Origin: Typhlomys cinereus
Taxonomy: Eukaryota > Chordata > Mammalia > Rodentia > Platacanthomyidae
Direction: 5' to 3'
Length of the DNA stretch: 64,000 bases
Assembly (NCBI GenBank): GCA_023101885.1
Contig: JALPQD010000016.1
Coordinates: forward strand, 8,681,634-8,745,633
Shown here: one piece after another, positions 12,586 through 21,766 of the stretch
Position numbering within the stretch: position 1 is the first letter of the stretch
Layout of the letters: each line of letters opens with the position of its first letter
Program-made: the position numbers and the translations under genes
The notes under the pieces: generated by a model
Database searches by the model: none
Seen by the model: the letters and a program-made list of their open reading frames with translations, nothing else
Told to the model about the DNA's origin: nothing

Positions 12586-12998
12586 TTTAACTCTTAAGAT
12601 CTCTCAATTTCACTAAACTGAATTATTTGGCCTGGGGTCCTGGTGGGCGGGCGCCGGCGGAGACTTACCTAGGTCGCAGGGTGAGGCCTGGCTGGAGTGT
12701 GCACGCATCTGGACAGGTGGAGCGGGGTAGGGTAAAGGGAAGATGTGGGCGTCGGCGTGGAGCTATTTAACCAGAGGGCAGCTGGGGCGGGGCCCGGGCG
12801 CACGGGGAGGTCCTCCTCGTCCCTTGGCCCCGGGCGCGGCTCTGGCTGGATGGTGGGAGTCGGAGCCAGGTCCCTGTGGGCTGACCTGGCGTCCTGGTGG
12901 GCGGTGCGCGGGTGGAGACTTACCTAGGGCGCGGGGTGAGGCCCGGCTTGACCGTGCGCGCGTCCCAACCGGCGGAGCGGGGTGGGGTGTAAAGGGAG
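12586..12998 (-). promoter_or_regulatory. L1-A 5' UTR with about 1.5 GC-rich monomers (254-bp period)
   Basis: The sequence upstream of ORF1 is CpG-rich, unlike its surroundings. A block starting GTCCTGGTGG at 12637 recurs at 12891, giving a 254-bp period. The second copy is cut at the element's 5' end (12998). Shared landmarks are GGAGACTTACCTAGG and GGAGCGGGGT. Tandem monomers in the 5' UTR are known promoter units of mouse and rat L1, so this is the likely internal promoter. It does not resemble the 5' UTR of L1-B or L1-C. Confidence 0.75.
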
Positions 12999-13014
12999 AA
13001 ATCTTATTTATTAT

Positions 13015-13038
13015 AATTTCAATTTATTTATTTATTTA

Positions 13039-13075
<37 letters not shown>

Positions 13076-13306
13076 CAGAGGGCAGTATGTCCCAGTATGT
13101 CCCAAGGGTTACTTTGGAAATAATCCTGGATTGCTTATACCTCTTTTTTGCTTTGTTTTGGAATTTCTTAGGCTCTACCTTCTAGAGGCAGAAGTACAAA
13201 GCTGTAGCCATTTCTGCCTGGCATTTTCACATGGGACCTGGAATCCAAACTCAGGTCATTCTGCTTGTGAGGCAGAGTCTTAACCCCTGAGCCATCTCTC
13301 CAGCCG
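13015..13306 (-). repeat. tRNA-derived SINE (B2-superfamily, Dip-like)
   Basis: Minus-strand SINE. The plus strand shows an ATTT-rich tail, (TG)17 at about 13041-13074, a body, and the complement of the pol III head (GAGCCATCTCTCCAGCC). A and B box regions are recognisable in reverse. The duplication TGGAGAACAAATCTTAT at 6665-6681 versus TGGAGCATGAATCTTAT at 13307-13323 (14 of 17 match) brackets both this SINE and L1-A. The SINE was therefore present first. Confidence 0.9.
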
Positions 13307-13323
13307 TGGAGCATGAATCTTAT

Positions 13324-13969
13324 ACCACTGAGGAAAGCATCTTGCATTTGCTCCTGGTAAGCATTAACCCTCAATGATGTCACTTTTTAAGGCTATCAAA
13401 ATTCTGTGGTGGTGGGAATGAGGTATAGGGAATAGGTTCAGGTCCTAATATAGATGATGCTAAAGATCCTTCAGGTTTATAAGACATCTATTGAACTAAA
13501 AAGAAAGCTAATTTCATTTGATTTTTGCTTACAGTATATACTTAGATAATGCTGTACCAGTTTTTAGGAAATGTGGAGTTGCACAAACTTCCTACTATGT
13601 TAGTCTCCTATACATCTTTTTATTGTTGAGCCCTTAGGAGTTGTCAAATGAGTTTCTGTTATTTTTGGTGTTCCACAGAAGCCAATTCTCCTATTTCAGT
13701 AGATTAGTAGGAAGATCATCTTGATAGTTTGACCAGGAAGTAAATTGGAATATTTTAAGGAAACATTTGAGGCAGTATTGAAGTATTCTTATTTAGAAAT
13801 GAAATTTTAGGTTATTTGAGGCATGCCACTTGCCTTTTCTGTGTTTTAGTTTTCCAATAAACAGAATAACTTTCATAATATGGCTAAAATAATCCTCTTA
13901 GAGAATGACCTATAGCCTGAAGAGTGCTTGGAATTTCAGAAGAAGGAATTACAGAATTATGGGCTTGTT
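13324..13969. other. unique non-coding sequence, nothing recognised
   Basis: AT-rich, with no repeat family, domain-bearing frame or RNA gene seen. Confidence 0.45.
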
Positions 13970-14320
13970 CTCCCTCCCTCCCTTCCTTCCTTCTCTCTCT
14001 TCTCTACCTCCCTCCCTCCCTTTTTTCCCTCCTTCCTTCTCTCACTTCTCTCCCTCCTTCACTTCCCTCCTTCCCTCAACTCCCTCCCTCTCTTCCTCTC
14101 TTCCTTCCTTCTTTCCCTTCCTCCCTTCCCTCCCTCCCTCCTTCTTTACTTCCTCCCTCCCTAACTCTCTTTTTCTAACTCCCTGCCTCCCTCCCTGCCT
14201 CGTTTGTTTGTTTGTTCATTCCTTTGTTCATTCATTCCTTTGTTCATTCATTCCTTTGTTCGTTCGTTCCTTCGTTCGTTCGTTCCTTTGTTCTTTCGTT
14301 CGTTCCTTCCTTCCTTCTTT
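13970..14320. repeat. long polypyrimidine / tetranucleotide tract
   Basis: About 350 bp of almost pure pyrimidine on the plus strand. It starts as irregular CCCT/CCTT repeats and changes near 14200 to TTTG/TTCA/TTCG/TTCC tetranucleotides with several CpGs. The long open frames over it are low-complexity artefacts (proline/serine/leucine runs). Confidence 0.9.
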
Positions 14321-14554
14321 GTGAGAAAGGGTCTCAGTATATTTCCCAAACTGCCCTGGAATTCATGATCCTCTTGCCCCACTGAGTATAGAGATGCAGT
14401 AAATTTTTTGATTGAAACATTACCGCTATCTAGTAAAGTTTCAGTTAATGCTAACTTTATGGTTATTATTTCATTATTGGCCATTCTTTTTCTTTTCAGT
14501 TACTAGAATTAAGAAGCTATGTTAAATATATATATTTTTAAAAGGCCCACTTGA

Positions 14555-15320
14555 GGGCTGGATTGATGCTCAGGGGTTAAAACTCAGCTTCACATGTAAA
14601 AGAATCTGAGTTCAGATCCCATGTGAAAACATCAGGCAGAAATGGTGGTGGCTTAAGGGCAGTGCAGGAACAGCAAAACTGAAAACAACAACAAACCATA
14701 ATTCAGAACACCAAACACCCTACATTAATCACCTGGAACCAGATCAGCCAAATCTCTCCCCATCCTAAAGCTTAGGAAAACTTGTAAGAGCCTAAAGATG
14801 GGGAGGGGCAATGATATGCAAGATACTCCATACAAGCTAGGGCTACAGTAGCCATAATCGGACTTGACCTGCATAATGACTGACATGTCAAAGACCCCCC
14901 CCCCAAGTCTAGCATGGATCACAGGCACTAGAATCCTTAGAGACAAGGGGTTAACAGTCATAATGGTGAGCCAAGAAAGGCCTTGGGCAATGCCTGTCCT
15001 TACACCTCAGAGTGGAGGGCTCAGAGGGAAGTTTGACATTCACACTAAAGGATGCTCCAGGGAATTAGGATGGGGGGGGGACACTGGGAAAAAGGGAGGG
15101 GGTGAAAAGAAGGGGAAAAGGGGGGAGGGTCCAAGGGGGTCTGGGGAGGGGTGGAGGGAGGAAGGGACCAGGGTACCCATTAAATTTGTATGATTGGTAA
15201 TAAATAAATATAAATAAATAAATAAAAAAGAAATGGTGGTGTCCTGCACTTCGGGTTCTGGAAGACTGAACCTGGGAAACTTCTAGAGCAAACAAAATAC
15301 ACTAATAAATAAAAAAAAAT
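14555..15320 (+). repeat. Dip-like SINE split by an L1 insertion
   Basis: The head GGGCTGGATTGATGCTCAGGGG starts at about 14555 and runs to 14650. The body resumes at 15242 and ends in an AATAAATAAAA-type tail near 15320. The second half is shortened relative to other copies and lacks the (CA)n, so it has also suffered internal loss. The interruption is the L1 fragment at 14651-15228. Confidence 0.85.
14651..15228 (+). mobile_element. 5'-truncated L1, 3' UTR only, plus strand
   Basis: This 578-bp insertion consists only of L1 3' UTR, the G-rich tract (15066-15170) and an A-rich tail (AATAAATAAATA). It is flanked by a perfect 13-bp duplication, AGAAATGGTGGTG, at 14638-14650 and 15229-15241, inside a SINE. 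It shares features such as 'ctagcatggatcacagg' with the copy at 62.4 kb rather than with L1-A or L1-C, suggesting an older subfamily. Confidence 0.92.
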
Positions 15321-16049
15321 ACCACCTATATCAGATTGTAGGTGGGAAGGATATAAAATATTAAGATTTCAAAATACTTTCATGGAGCATTAAAAAACTG
15401 GCTATTGACTTTTTCACCTTAATAAAATGGTACTTTATCACTTATTGACTTTGTTGTTTCAAATAACTCACTTGAGCTCTCAGAATGTAAGTTTTTTTCA
15501 TTATTTAAATAAGATAACCAGGAGTTAATACTGCTAGGCCTTATACTACATAATGATTTTTGTTAGTTTATATGACACAAAAGCTCAAAGGAAATTTGCA
15601 GAAAGAGACAGAATGGTTCTACAAAGCAAACATTTGCATCTTGGGGAGGGGCCTATAGACTGAGGAATATTAGAAGTCTCTGGAGTAGAGGGAGAAATTA
15701 TGGAATTAGGGGTTCAATCTCTCTCTCTTGTGATATTTATGCTTAATTTGTAAAAAGCATCTCACTGTGTATCTCACACTAGCCTGGAATTTATGATCCT
15801 CTTATCTCAGCCATCCTGGGCTGTGGCTTTGAAGTTTCCAACTGGGATGTTTCCACCACAGTTATTTGTCTTTGAATCAAATGGGTGCATCTTAATGGAG
15901 TCCTTATCTAGCACGTCTGAGGATGGGGGTTTGATTTCTAAGACTGAAAAAAAAAAAAAAAAGAAAAAGGGAAAGGTAAGGAGGAAGGAAGGATTGAAGG
16001 AAAGAAAAATTGTACCGCAGGAGGGAAGCCTGATTTAGTTGCATATCTT
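15321..16049. other. unique non-coding sequence with an A-run
   Basis: No gene or repeat family recognised. It includes an A-rich run near 15947-15967 followed by purine-rich sequence. The 81-codon frame over it is low complexity. Confidence 0.45.
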
Positions 16050-17032
16050 GCTGTTTAAATTTTTTTTTTAATTTTTATTTCCGCTCATACAAACTTAACA
16101 GGTACATTGGTCCCCTCCCTCCCTCCAAACCGCCTGCTGACCCCCCTACTCCCCCCTCTCTTTTCCCCTCCCTCCCCATCTCTCAGTGGCTCCCCCTCCC
16201 ATCCCCGGAGCATCCTTTAATGTGCATACCAAATTCTTCCCTGGGTCCTCCTCTCTGATGAGGTGCAAGGACCCAGCGGCATTTGCCAGAACACATTCCT
16301 GTGTTCCCCTTAAGCATAGGAACACTACTGTGGCTGTCAATCCCTAGCCTCCAATGATCCTAGTGCCTTTAGTCCATACTAGTCTTTGTGGGGTCAATAA
16401 TGTGTTGGACATTGCACAGGGCATGTAAAGTCCAATTATGATTGCTTCAGCCCTAGCTTGTGTGGAGTATCTTGCATATCACTACTCCTCCCATCTTTGT
16501 GCTCTTACAATTTTACTGCCCCCTCTTCCACAAATTTCCCTGAGCTTCAGGATGAGGAGAGATCAGGCTGGCCTAGTTCCAGGTGGTTGATATAGAGTCT
16601 CTGATATTCTGGATTATGGTTTATTGATTTTTTTTCAGTTTTGCTGCTCCTGCAATGCCCTTGGCTCCATCCTGATGGGTATTGGATGTTACCCCCTGGC
16701 CAGAGATAAAAACCTATTAAATTAGAGTCTTGTTATATTCAAAGGTAGATGTAATAAAAGTAGGACACTGTGGTGAGGGAAGGGTCAATCACCCGTTTGC
16801 AAGATGGTTACTTTCTATCTGCCAGACTATATGCCTTCCCCTCCTGGAGAGATCATACCCCATCAGTTGCAAATGATCAAGAAGGAAACTGCATTTTCTC
16901 TGCTGTAACATGGTCCCTTCTCTCCTTGTTTCTGGTGAGGCCCTCCTTCCCCATCCCTCCTGTTTATAATCTTTGCAATTACTGTAGGTATGACAGAGAT
17001 TTATCCTTGAGTGTCTCTAAGTAGGTTTGGTA

Positions 17033-17683
17033 CTAGGAGCCACCTATTAGGGAGTACATACGGCGCTTAATTTTCTGGGTCTGGGATACTTCACTTAATA
17101 TAATTGTTTCTAATGACATCCATTTCCTGGCAAATTCCAGTAATTCATCATTTTTGATGGCTGAGTAGTACTCCATTGTATAGATGTACCACAGTTTCCT
17201 TATCCACTCGTCAACTGTTGGACATTTGGGTTGATTCCATGACTTTGCTATTGTAAACAGTGCTGCTATGAACATGGTCATGCTTGTGCTATCGAGGTGA
17301 ACCTCTGCTGTATGGGGGGTTATTCCCAAAAGTGGAATAGCAGTGTCATATGGCATTTCAATCTTTAATTTCTTTAAGAATCTCTGCCAGAGTGGCTGTA
17401 TGAGCCTGCATTCCCACCAGCAATGTAGGAGAGTTCCCCTCTCCCCACATCCTCTCCAGCATTTGTTGTTGTTTGTGTTGTGGATTTTTGCCATTCTGAC
17501 CAGGGTGAGATGATATCTCAGGGAAGTTTTGATTTGCATTTCCCTGATGGCTAAGGATGTGGAGCATTTTTTAAAATATTTGTTAGACATTTTAATTTCA
17601 TCCCTGGTAAAGTTTCTTTTAAGTTCCAAGGCCCATTTTTTAATTGGGCCATTGGTTTCCTTGGTGTTTAGTTTTCTAAGTTT
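17033..17683 (-). pseudogene. L1-B ORF2 C-terminal remnant
   Basis: A 198-codon frame (17033-17629) matches the last part of ORF2: the cysteine motif [18 protein letters not shown], the segment [14 protein letters not shown], and the terminal MYSLIGGS. Similarity stops abruptly at about 17683. About 30 bp of endonuclease-coding sequence on the same strand follow (17685-17715, 'accagcctttcattttt' in plus sense). The whole reverse transcriptase domain is therefore deleted. Confidence 0.88.
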
Positions 17684-17715
17684 CCAGAATTTTGGACCAG
17701 CCTTTCATTTTTAGG

Positions 17716-17908
17716 ATGCCAAACAATACACTTACAAAATCCACTAAACATAAAAAATGTCCAGAATTAAAAATAATTTCTACATTATAACATTAAATGT
17801 CAATGGTATTAACTCATTGATCAAGAGACACAGATTACAAACTTGGATTAAAAACCACAACCCTTTAATCTGCTGCCTTCAGGAAGCTTATCTCACCACA
17901 AAAGATAG
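17716..17908 (+). pseudogene. inverted L1-B block: ORF1-ORF2 spacer and start of ORF2
   Basis: Here the L1 reads on the plus strand while both sides read on the minus strand. A 76-codon frame (17757-17987) begins at the natural ORF2 ATG and matches the first 50 or so residues of the endonuclease ([21 protein letters not shown]). The catalytic glutamate remains, but the neighbouring T-H is changed to A-Y in LQEAYLTTKD. After about 17908 the frame runs into antisense ORF1 sequence and is meaningless. The left end of the inverted block is the spacer, and its right end ('gataggcac') abuts ORF1. Confidence 0.85.
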
Positions 17909-18776
17909 GCACATCCTACTTGAAGAACGTGTCTCCAAGCTCTTCTTGTTTTTACTGTTTCCATTGAGAACTTATTTGTTATTTTAATAGGTTTACCTTT
18001 AAAAATGACTTTTTTTTTCTCTTGAAGTTCTCAGCACTTTTTTCTTCGTTTTGAATGTGGAGTGTTTTGACTATTATTTGCTGTGGCCATTTTCTATTTT
18101 TGTCATATCTGTTTGGGGTGCGGAATGCCTCCTGTATTTGGATGGGCCTCTCATTCTTTAATTGAAGGAAGTTTTCATTTATGATAATTTGAAAAATTTC
18201 CTCAGGTGTGGTATTTTGGGATTCTTGCTCTGGTATTCCATGAATGTGCATGTTAGGCTTCTTCAGGGTGTCCCATATTTGTTGAATGTTCCTCTCCAGT
18301 ATCTTTTTGGTTTTAAGAACCTCTTCCATTGAGTTGGTTAATTCTCCTACTTTGTCTTCAAGATCTGAAATTCTATTTTCTGCTTCGTTAGTTTTGCTGG
18401 TAAGACTCTCTGTTGAGTTTTGGGTGGAAAATATCTTGTCTTTTAGTTCGATTTTAAACTTTGCCTGAGACTGTTTTAACTGCTCTATGTCTATTTTTGT
18501 TTCTTGAACTGTTTTTCTTAACTCCTCCAAGTGTCTGTTGTTTTCCTATTCAAAGTGGTTGATGCGGTTGTTTAACTCCTCCTGGATTTCCTCTTTCATA
18601 GTATTAATCATGGTAATGATCATACTTTGAAAGTCATTATCTTGGGTCTGGCTTTCTTGGTTATTATCTGTGAATTTGTTCTGGTTGGAATCCATCATTA
18701 TGGGGTTAATTCTTTCAGTGGGAGATTGGTCTTCCTGGGTTTTGTTTCTCATGGATCTACACTTTGACTTGGGCAT
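17909..18776 (-). pseudogene. L1-B ORF1, nonsense codon and lost 3' end
   Basis: ORF1 starts at the natural ATG (18774-18776; MPKSKCRSMRNKTQEDQSP). After 76 codons it meets TAG at 18546-18548, where L1-C has a glutamine codon: H-F-E-stop-E versus H-F-E-Q-E. It then stays open for 183 codons (17979-18530) through the coiled coil and RRM (MHIHGIPEQES). It shifts frame near the REKK region, and the C-terminal domain stops at the inversion junction near 17909. No functional ORF1p is possible. Confidence 0.88.
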
Positions 18777-19579
18777 TGTCGTTTTGTCTTTTAGGACCTT
18801 TCAGTTTCTGTGTGTTTTTGACTGAACTGATTTAGTTGGTATTATTACTCTCCAGTTCATTTGTCTGTTGTTAGTATTATTTCCTAGATGAGGCTATTAG
18901 GCTGTTAGTACATCAGTTAAGTCAGGTTAAGTAGACAAGGGGTGAATATTAGTATGGTAGTGCATTTTTATGATTTAGTATTTTGGTGATATGTGAGGGT
19001 GAGTGGTATAATCCCTGGAGGTGTATATATTTTGGGGGTGGCTGTATGGAAAAGTTAATCTGCAGTGATTAATACTAAAAAGGATCAGTGTGGTAAAAAA
19101 AAAGAGGTTTACTTATCTTTGGGCTGGATGTGAAGAATCTCTCCCATGTGATAGGATGATTTTAGAGGACTTCAGATGTATGGCCTTTGTCCCTTAGAGC
19201 TTTGTTTGGATTTTCTTTGGGTTCTGTTGAATTCTGAGTAGCAGTGTGTACTCCTTGGACCACGAGTAGTGGTCCCCGGTGGGTTGGAGGGGCAGAGGGG
19301 CTGATGGTAATGGCAGAACTCTTCACCTGGCACCTGGGACTTGGCTTGGTGGTGAGCAAGTCCTGTCCCGTTTGGGCGGGGAAGTGGGAGGAACAAAGTG
19401 GCTGGGATCCTGGGCATGGGCCAGGGAAACTAGAGGCAGCCTGGGTGTTGTCCGGGCTGGTTGGTGGGAGGAGCTGGGTCAAGGGGCAACCTGGGGGCTG
19501 AGTAACTCACCTGGGATGGAGGCCTGACCAACAGCAAGTCCTGTCTTGGTCAGCCAGGCAGGCGGCAGAAGGAACAAAG
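18777..19579 (-). promoter_or_regulatory. L1-B 5' UTR with a repeated unit of about 180 bp
   Basis: This is about 800 bp upstream of ORF1. The inner part matches L1-C (for example 'gggtggctgtatg' and the 'gagtagcagtgtgt' block in plus sense). The outer GC-rich part has a repeat: AGCAAGTCCTGTC at 19355 and 19533, and TCACCTGG at 19323 and 19507, giving a period of roughly 178-184 bp. This is probably the internal promoter, of a type different from L1-A. Confidence 0.7.
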
Positions 19580-19591
19580 GCTGTTTAAATT

Positions 19592-20911
19592 CTTTATTTT
19601 AATTTTCAGGAAATTTCATTGCTGGGGAAGGAGAGGGCCCAAAGGTTAGTATTACAGGCACAAAACCTGACTCAGTTGTAAAGCTCCCTTTCCTTTTTTA
19701 TTGTCTTATGGCCTTAAGCACTTCCCTTTCCTTCTCCAGTGGTCTGTTAAAGAAGGATAAATATGACCAGATTAGCTTTATATTTTCTACAAGCTCTGAC
19801 ATATCTTAGAAATAAGACACATAGCCTTGCTCTTGCAGGATCACAGTCTTTCTAAGTCATTAGATTCTTCTGTCTGCTTCGGTAGTGATTCATGCCTAAA
19901 TACTGTGATGTCATGCTGAGTGTTGATACCACAACTGAAATGGCCACCAAAGCTGCAATTCGAAAGTAAAAATTAAACATTATTCTGCACAATGGTGCTG
20001 AGGAAGCAATAATCATGATTGTCATATGTACAGAAAAAAAGAAATGCATTCCATGAATTAATAAATGAACAAATGAGCACTGTCATCTTGAGGGGAAGAA
20101 AATTCTATCACTTACAAGGAAACTGATATTTGAGTATTTGCAAGCTGCTTTTTAAAATGAATTTCTCCAGCTTTTCCAACTTAATTTTAAAATTAGAACA
20201 CTGTACTTCAGGTAATAGCAGATCTTTTGGCTTCTCCATTCACTGAGAACTAATGTAATAGTGGATTATATAATGTGTAACTGCTTTCTGTAGATCAGTG
20301 GTCCTTAAGTTCATTACCTGGTTAACTCACTGTTTTCAAAGAAGTCAGAAGCCTTGCTGGTCAGCTGGCTTGGCTCCTTTTTTTCTACCTGGATAAGTGA
20401 AAAACTCTGAGAAACCCAGACTTTGGAGTGCCTAAGGCTGAGGGGCTGAAATGGCAGGCCGAGAGGCTTACACCTCTGTTCAGTTAGGCTGTAGAATCCA
20501 GAGACCATTTTATCAAGGTACGGAAGTTAGAGGTTTATTACTGTGTAATCCCCAGCAGCTTTTGTAATCCTCAACTTCTGGCAGCAGTGACCAGTGGCAG
20601 TGGGCAGTAACATACAGCAGCAGGTATGTTTGCAGTTTTACAGTTAGCTGCCATCCAAGTCTTGTGTGTTGGGTTCTTCTGCCCCACAGTGACGGGTGTT
20701 ATAGTCCTAGGGTGTAGAGTCTCAGACCTTGACAGAGAGAAGTATTACAGTTTGCAGGCTGGGGTATCAGGATCCCCAGCTAGCCCTGTCAGAGACTAGT
20801 GGGACAGCACTTGGGCCAGAGTAGCTGATTTCCTTTGGTAGCTCTTTGGAATTTGTCCAGTGCCAGGGTCCACAATGATACATCAGAAACCAATAACAAT
20901 GGATTGGAGAC
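19592..20911. other. unique non-coding sequence with one candidate exon
   Basis: No repeat family recognised. The only item of note is the small hydrophobic frame listed at 19852-19997. Confidence 0.4.
19852..19997 (-). other. candidate C-terminal exon (hydrophobic reading frame), unidentified
   Basis: A minus-strand frame ends at a TGA/TAG-type stop near 19852. It reads a short polar start, then a hydrophobic stretch of about 20 residues (IAALVAISVVVSTLSM, likely one membrane helix), then a polar tail (NHYRSRQKNLMT). Just upstream on the minus strand is a pyrimidine-rich stretch ending in CCTCAG, a possible splice acceptor with the first exon base at 19997. I do not recognise the protein. 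The frame also continues upstream through the acceptor, and a chance frame is quite possible. Confidence 0.15.
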
Positions 20912-21332
20912 TGTCATGGTTAGGCACAGGTGTCAATGTGACTCTTGAGGGTTTGAGCTCTGGACACATTTGTGGCGAATTAGTGGTTGGGTTAAGCCCA
21001 GAACAAACCTGCAGGAGATTGTCTAGCTGATGAGGAAGGCCCAGCCTATGGTGGGTGGGACTAGGCTCTGAACAGATGAATGAAATACTGAGAGTTGGTT
21101 GAGGGAGTTGGCATCCTTGTGAATACTTGGCCAGACATGCAGATCTGGCAAGTAAAGATTGTCCTTTTTTCAGCCATTATGTGGTGATGGTGTGGTCAGT
21201 TCCCTCCGCCATGGTGTTGGTGTGTGCTTTCCTGTCAAGCTGTGACTAGTAATCGTAAGAGAAAATAAACTCCTTGTTCCCTTGAGCTGTTTGATGGTCA
21301 TTTATCAGCAATCATGTAGGCAAACTGCAACA
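20912..21332 (+). mobile_element. solo LTR, ERVL-MaLR type
   Basis: A 421-bp element beginning TGTCATGGTTAGG and ending CTGCAACA, so it has TG...CA ends. It is flanked by GAGAC (20907-20911) and GAGAT (21333-21337), a plausible 5-bp duplication. A poly(A) signal AATAAA lies at 21264-21269. It is the same family as the LTRs of the element at 49.35-52.04 kb, in the opposite orientation. Confidence 0.8.
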
Positions 21333-21486
21333 GAGATCCAAAACAAAGTTATCCACAGTTTTTCCCCACCAGACATAATTGCCCCACTAGATGAATATTA
21401 GTCAGAAACTGATGAAATGAGCAGACAGCTGAACTGTAATAATCACATAACAGCAATTCTATTTTCTTAAGTGTTCTGGATCTGAT

Positions 21487-21495
21487 ATTTTATTT

Positions 21496-21538
<43 letters not shown>

Positions 21539-21766
21539 CAGAGGGAACTGTGTGTCCCAGTGAGGGACCAAGGGTGACTTCCGGAACCATCCTGGATTGC
21601 TTCTACCTTCTTGATTCACTCTGGGATTTCCCAGGCTCTGCCCGCCAGGGGCAGAAGTACAGGCCACCACTGTTTCTGCCTGGGATTTATGTGAGACCAG
21701 GGATCCAAACTCAGGACCTTCTGCTTGAAAGGCAGAGTCTTAACCCCTGAGCCATCTCTCCAGCCC
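21487..21766 (-). repeat. Dip-like tRNA-derived SINE
   Basis: The plus strand shows a T-rich tail, (GT)19 at about 21500-21537, a body, and the complement of the head ending GAGCCATCTCTCCAGCCC. The sequence is close to the other copies. No convincing target-site duplication was found. Confidence 0.88.

Larger units (their letters stand above)
6689..12998 (-). mobile_element. full-length LINE-1 (L1-A), minus strand
   Basis: A complete non-LTR retrotransposon of about 6.3 kb. On the minus strand it has a GC-rich 5' UTR, ORF1, a spacer of about 50 bp, ORF2, a 3' UTR of about 970 bp with a G-rich tract, and an A-rich tail. It is bounded by a perfect 16-bp target-site duplication, AAATCTTATTTATTAT, at 6673-6688 and 12999-13014. 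The insertion lies in the T-rich tail side of an older SINE whose own duplication flanks the whole nest (6665-6681 and 13307-13323). Both ORFs carry frameshifts or stops, so the copy is probably dead. Confidence 0.95.
16062..19579 (-). mobile_element. LINE-1 (L1-B), minus strand, internally deleted and rearranged
   Basis: One L1 insertion of about 3.5 kb with both ends present: 3' UTR and tail at the left, and a GC-rich 5' UTR at the right. A 12-bp repeat, GCTGTTTAAATT, at 16050-16061 and 19580-19591 is the likely target-site duplication. Inside, nearly all of ORF2 between the endonuclease and the C terminus is gone, and the 3' part of ORF1 is missing. A block of about 190 bp from the ORF1/ORF2 junction is inverted in place (17716-17908). 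Confidence 0.88.

Noticed and set aside
13905..14324. 139-codon plus-strand frame
   Set aside because: It is produced by the polypyrimidine tract (S/P/L/F runs in all frames).
16062..17924. L1-B as a simple twin-primed (5'-inverted) insertion
   Set aside because: Sense-orientation ORF1 and 5' UTR continue beyond the inverted block, and the target-site duplication encloses them. A twin-primed copy would end at the inverted segment.
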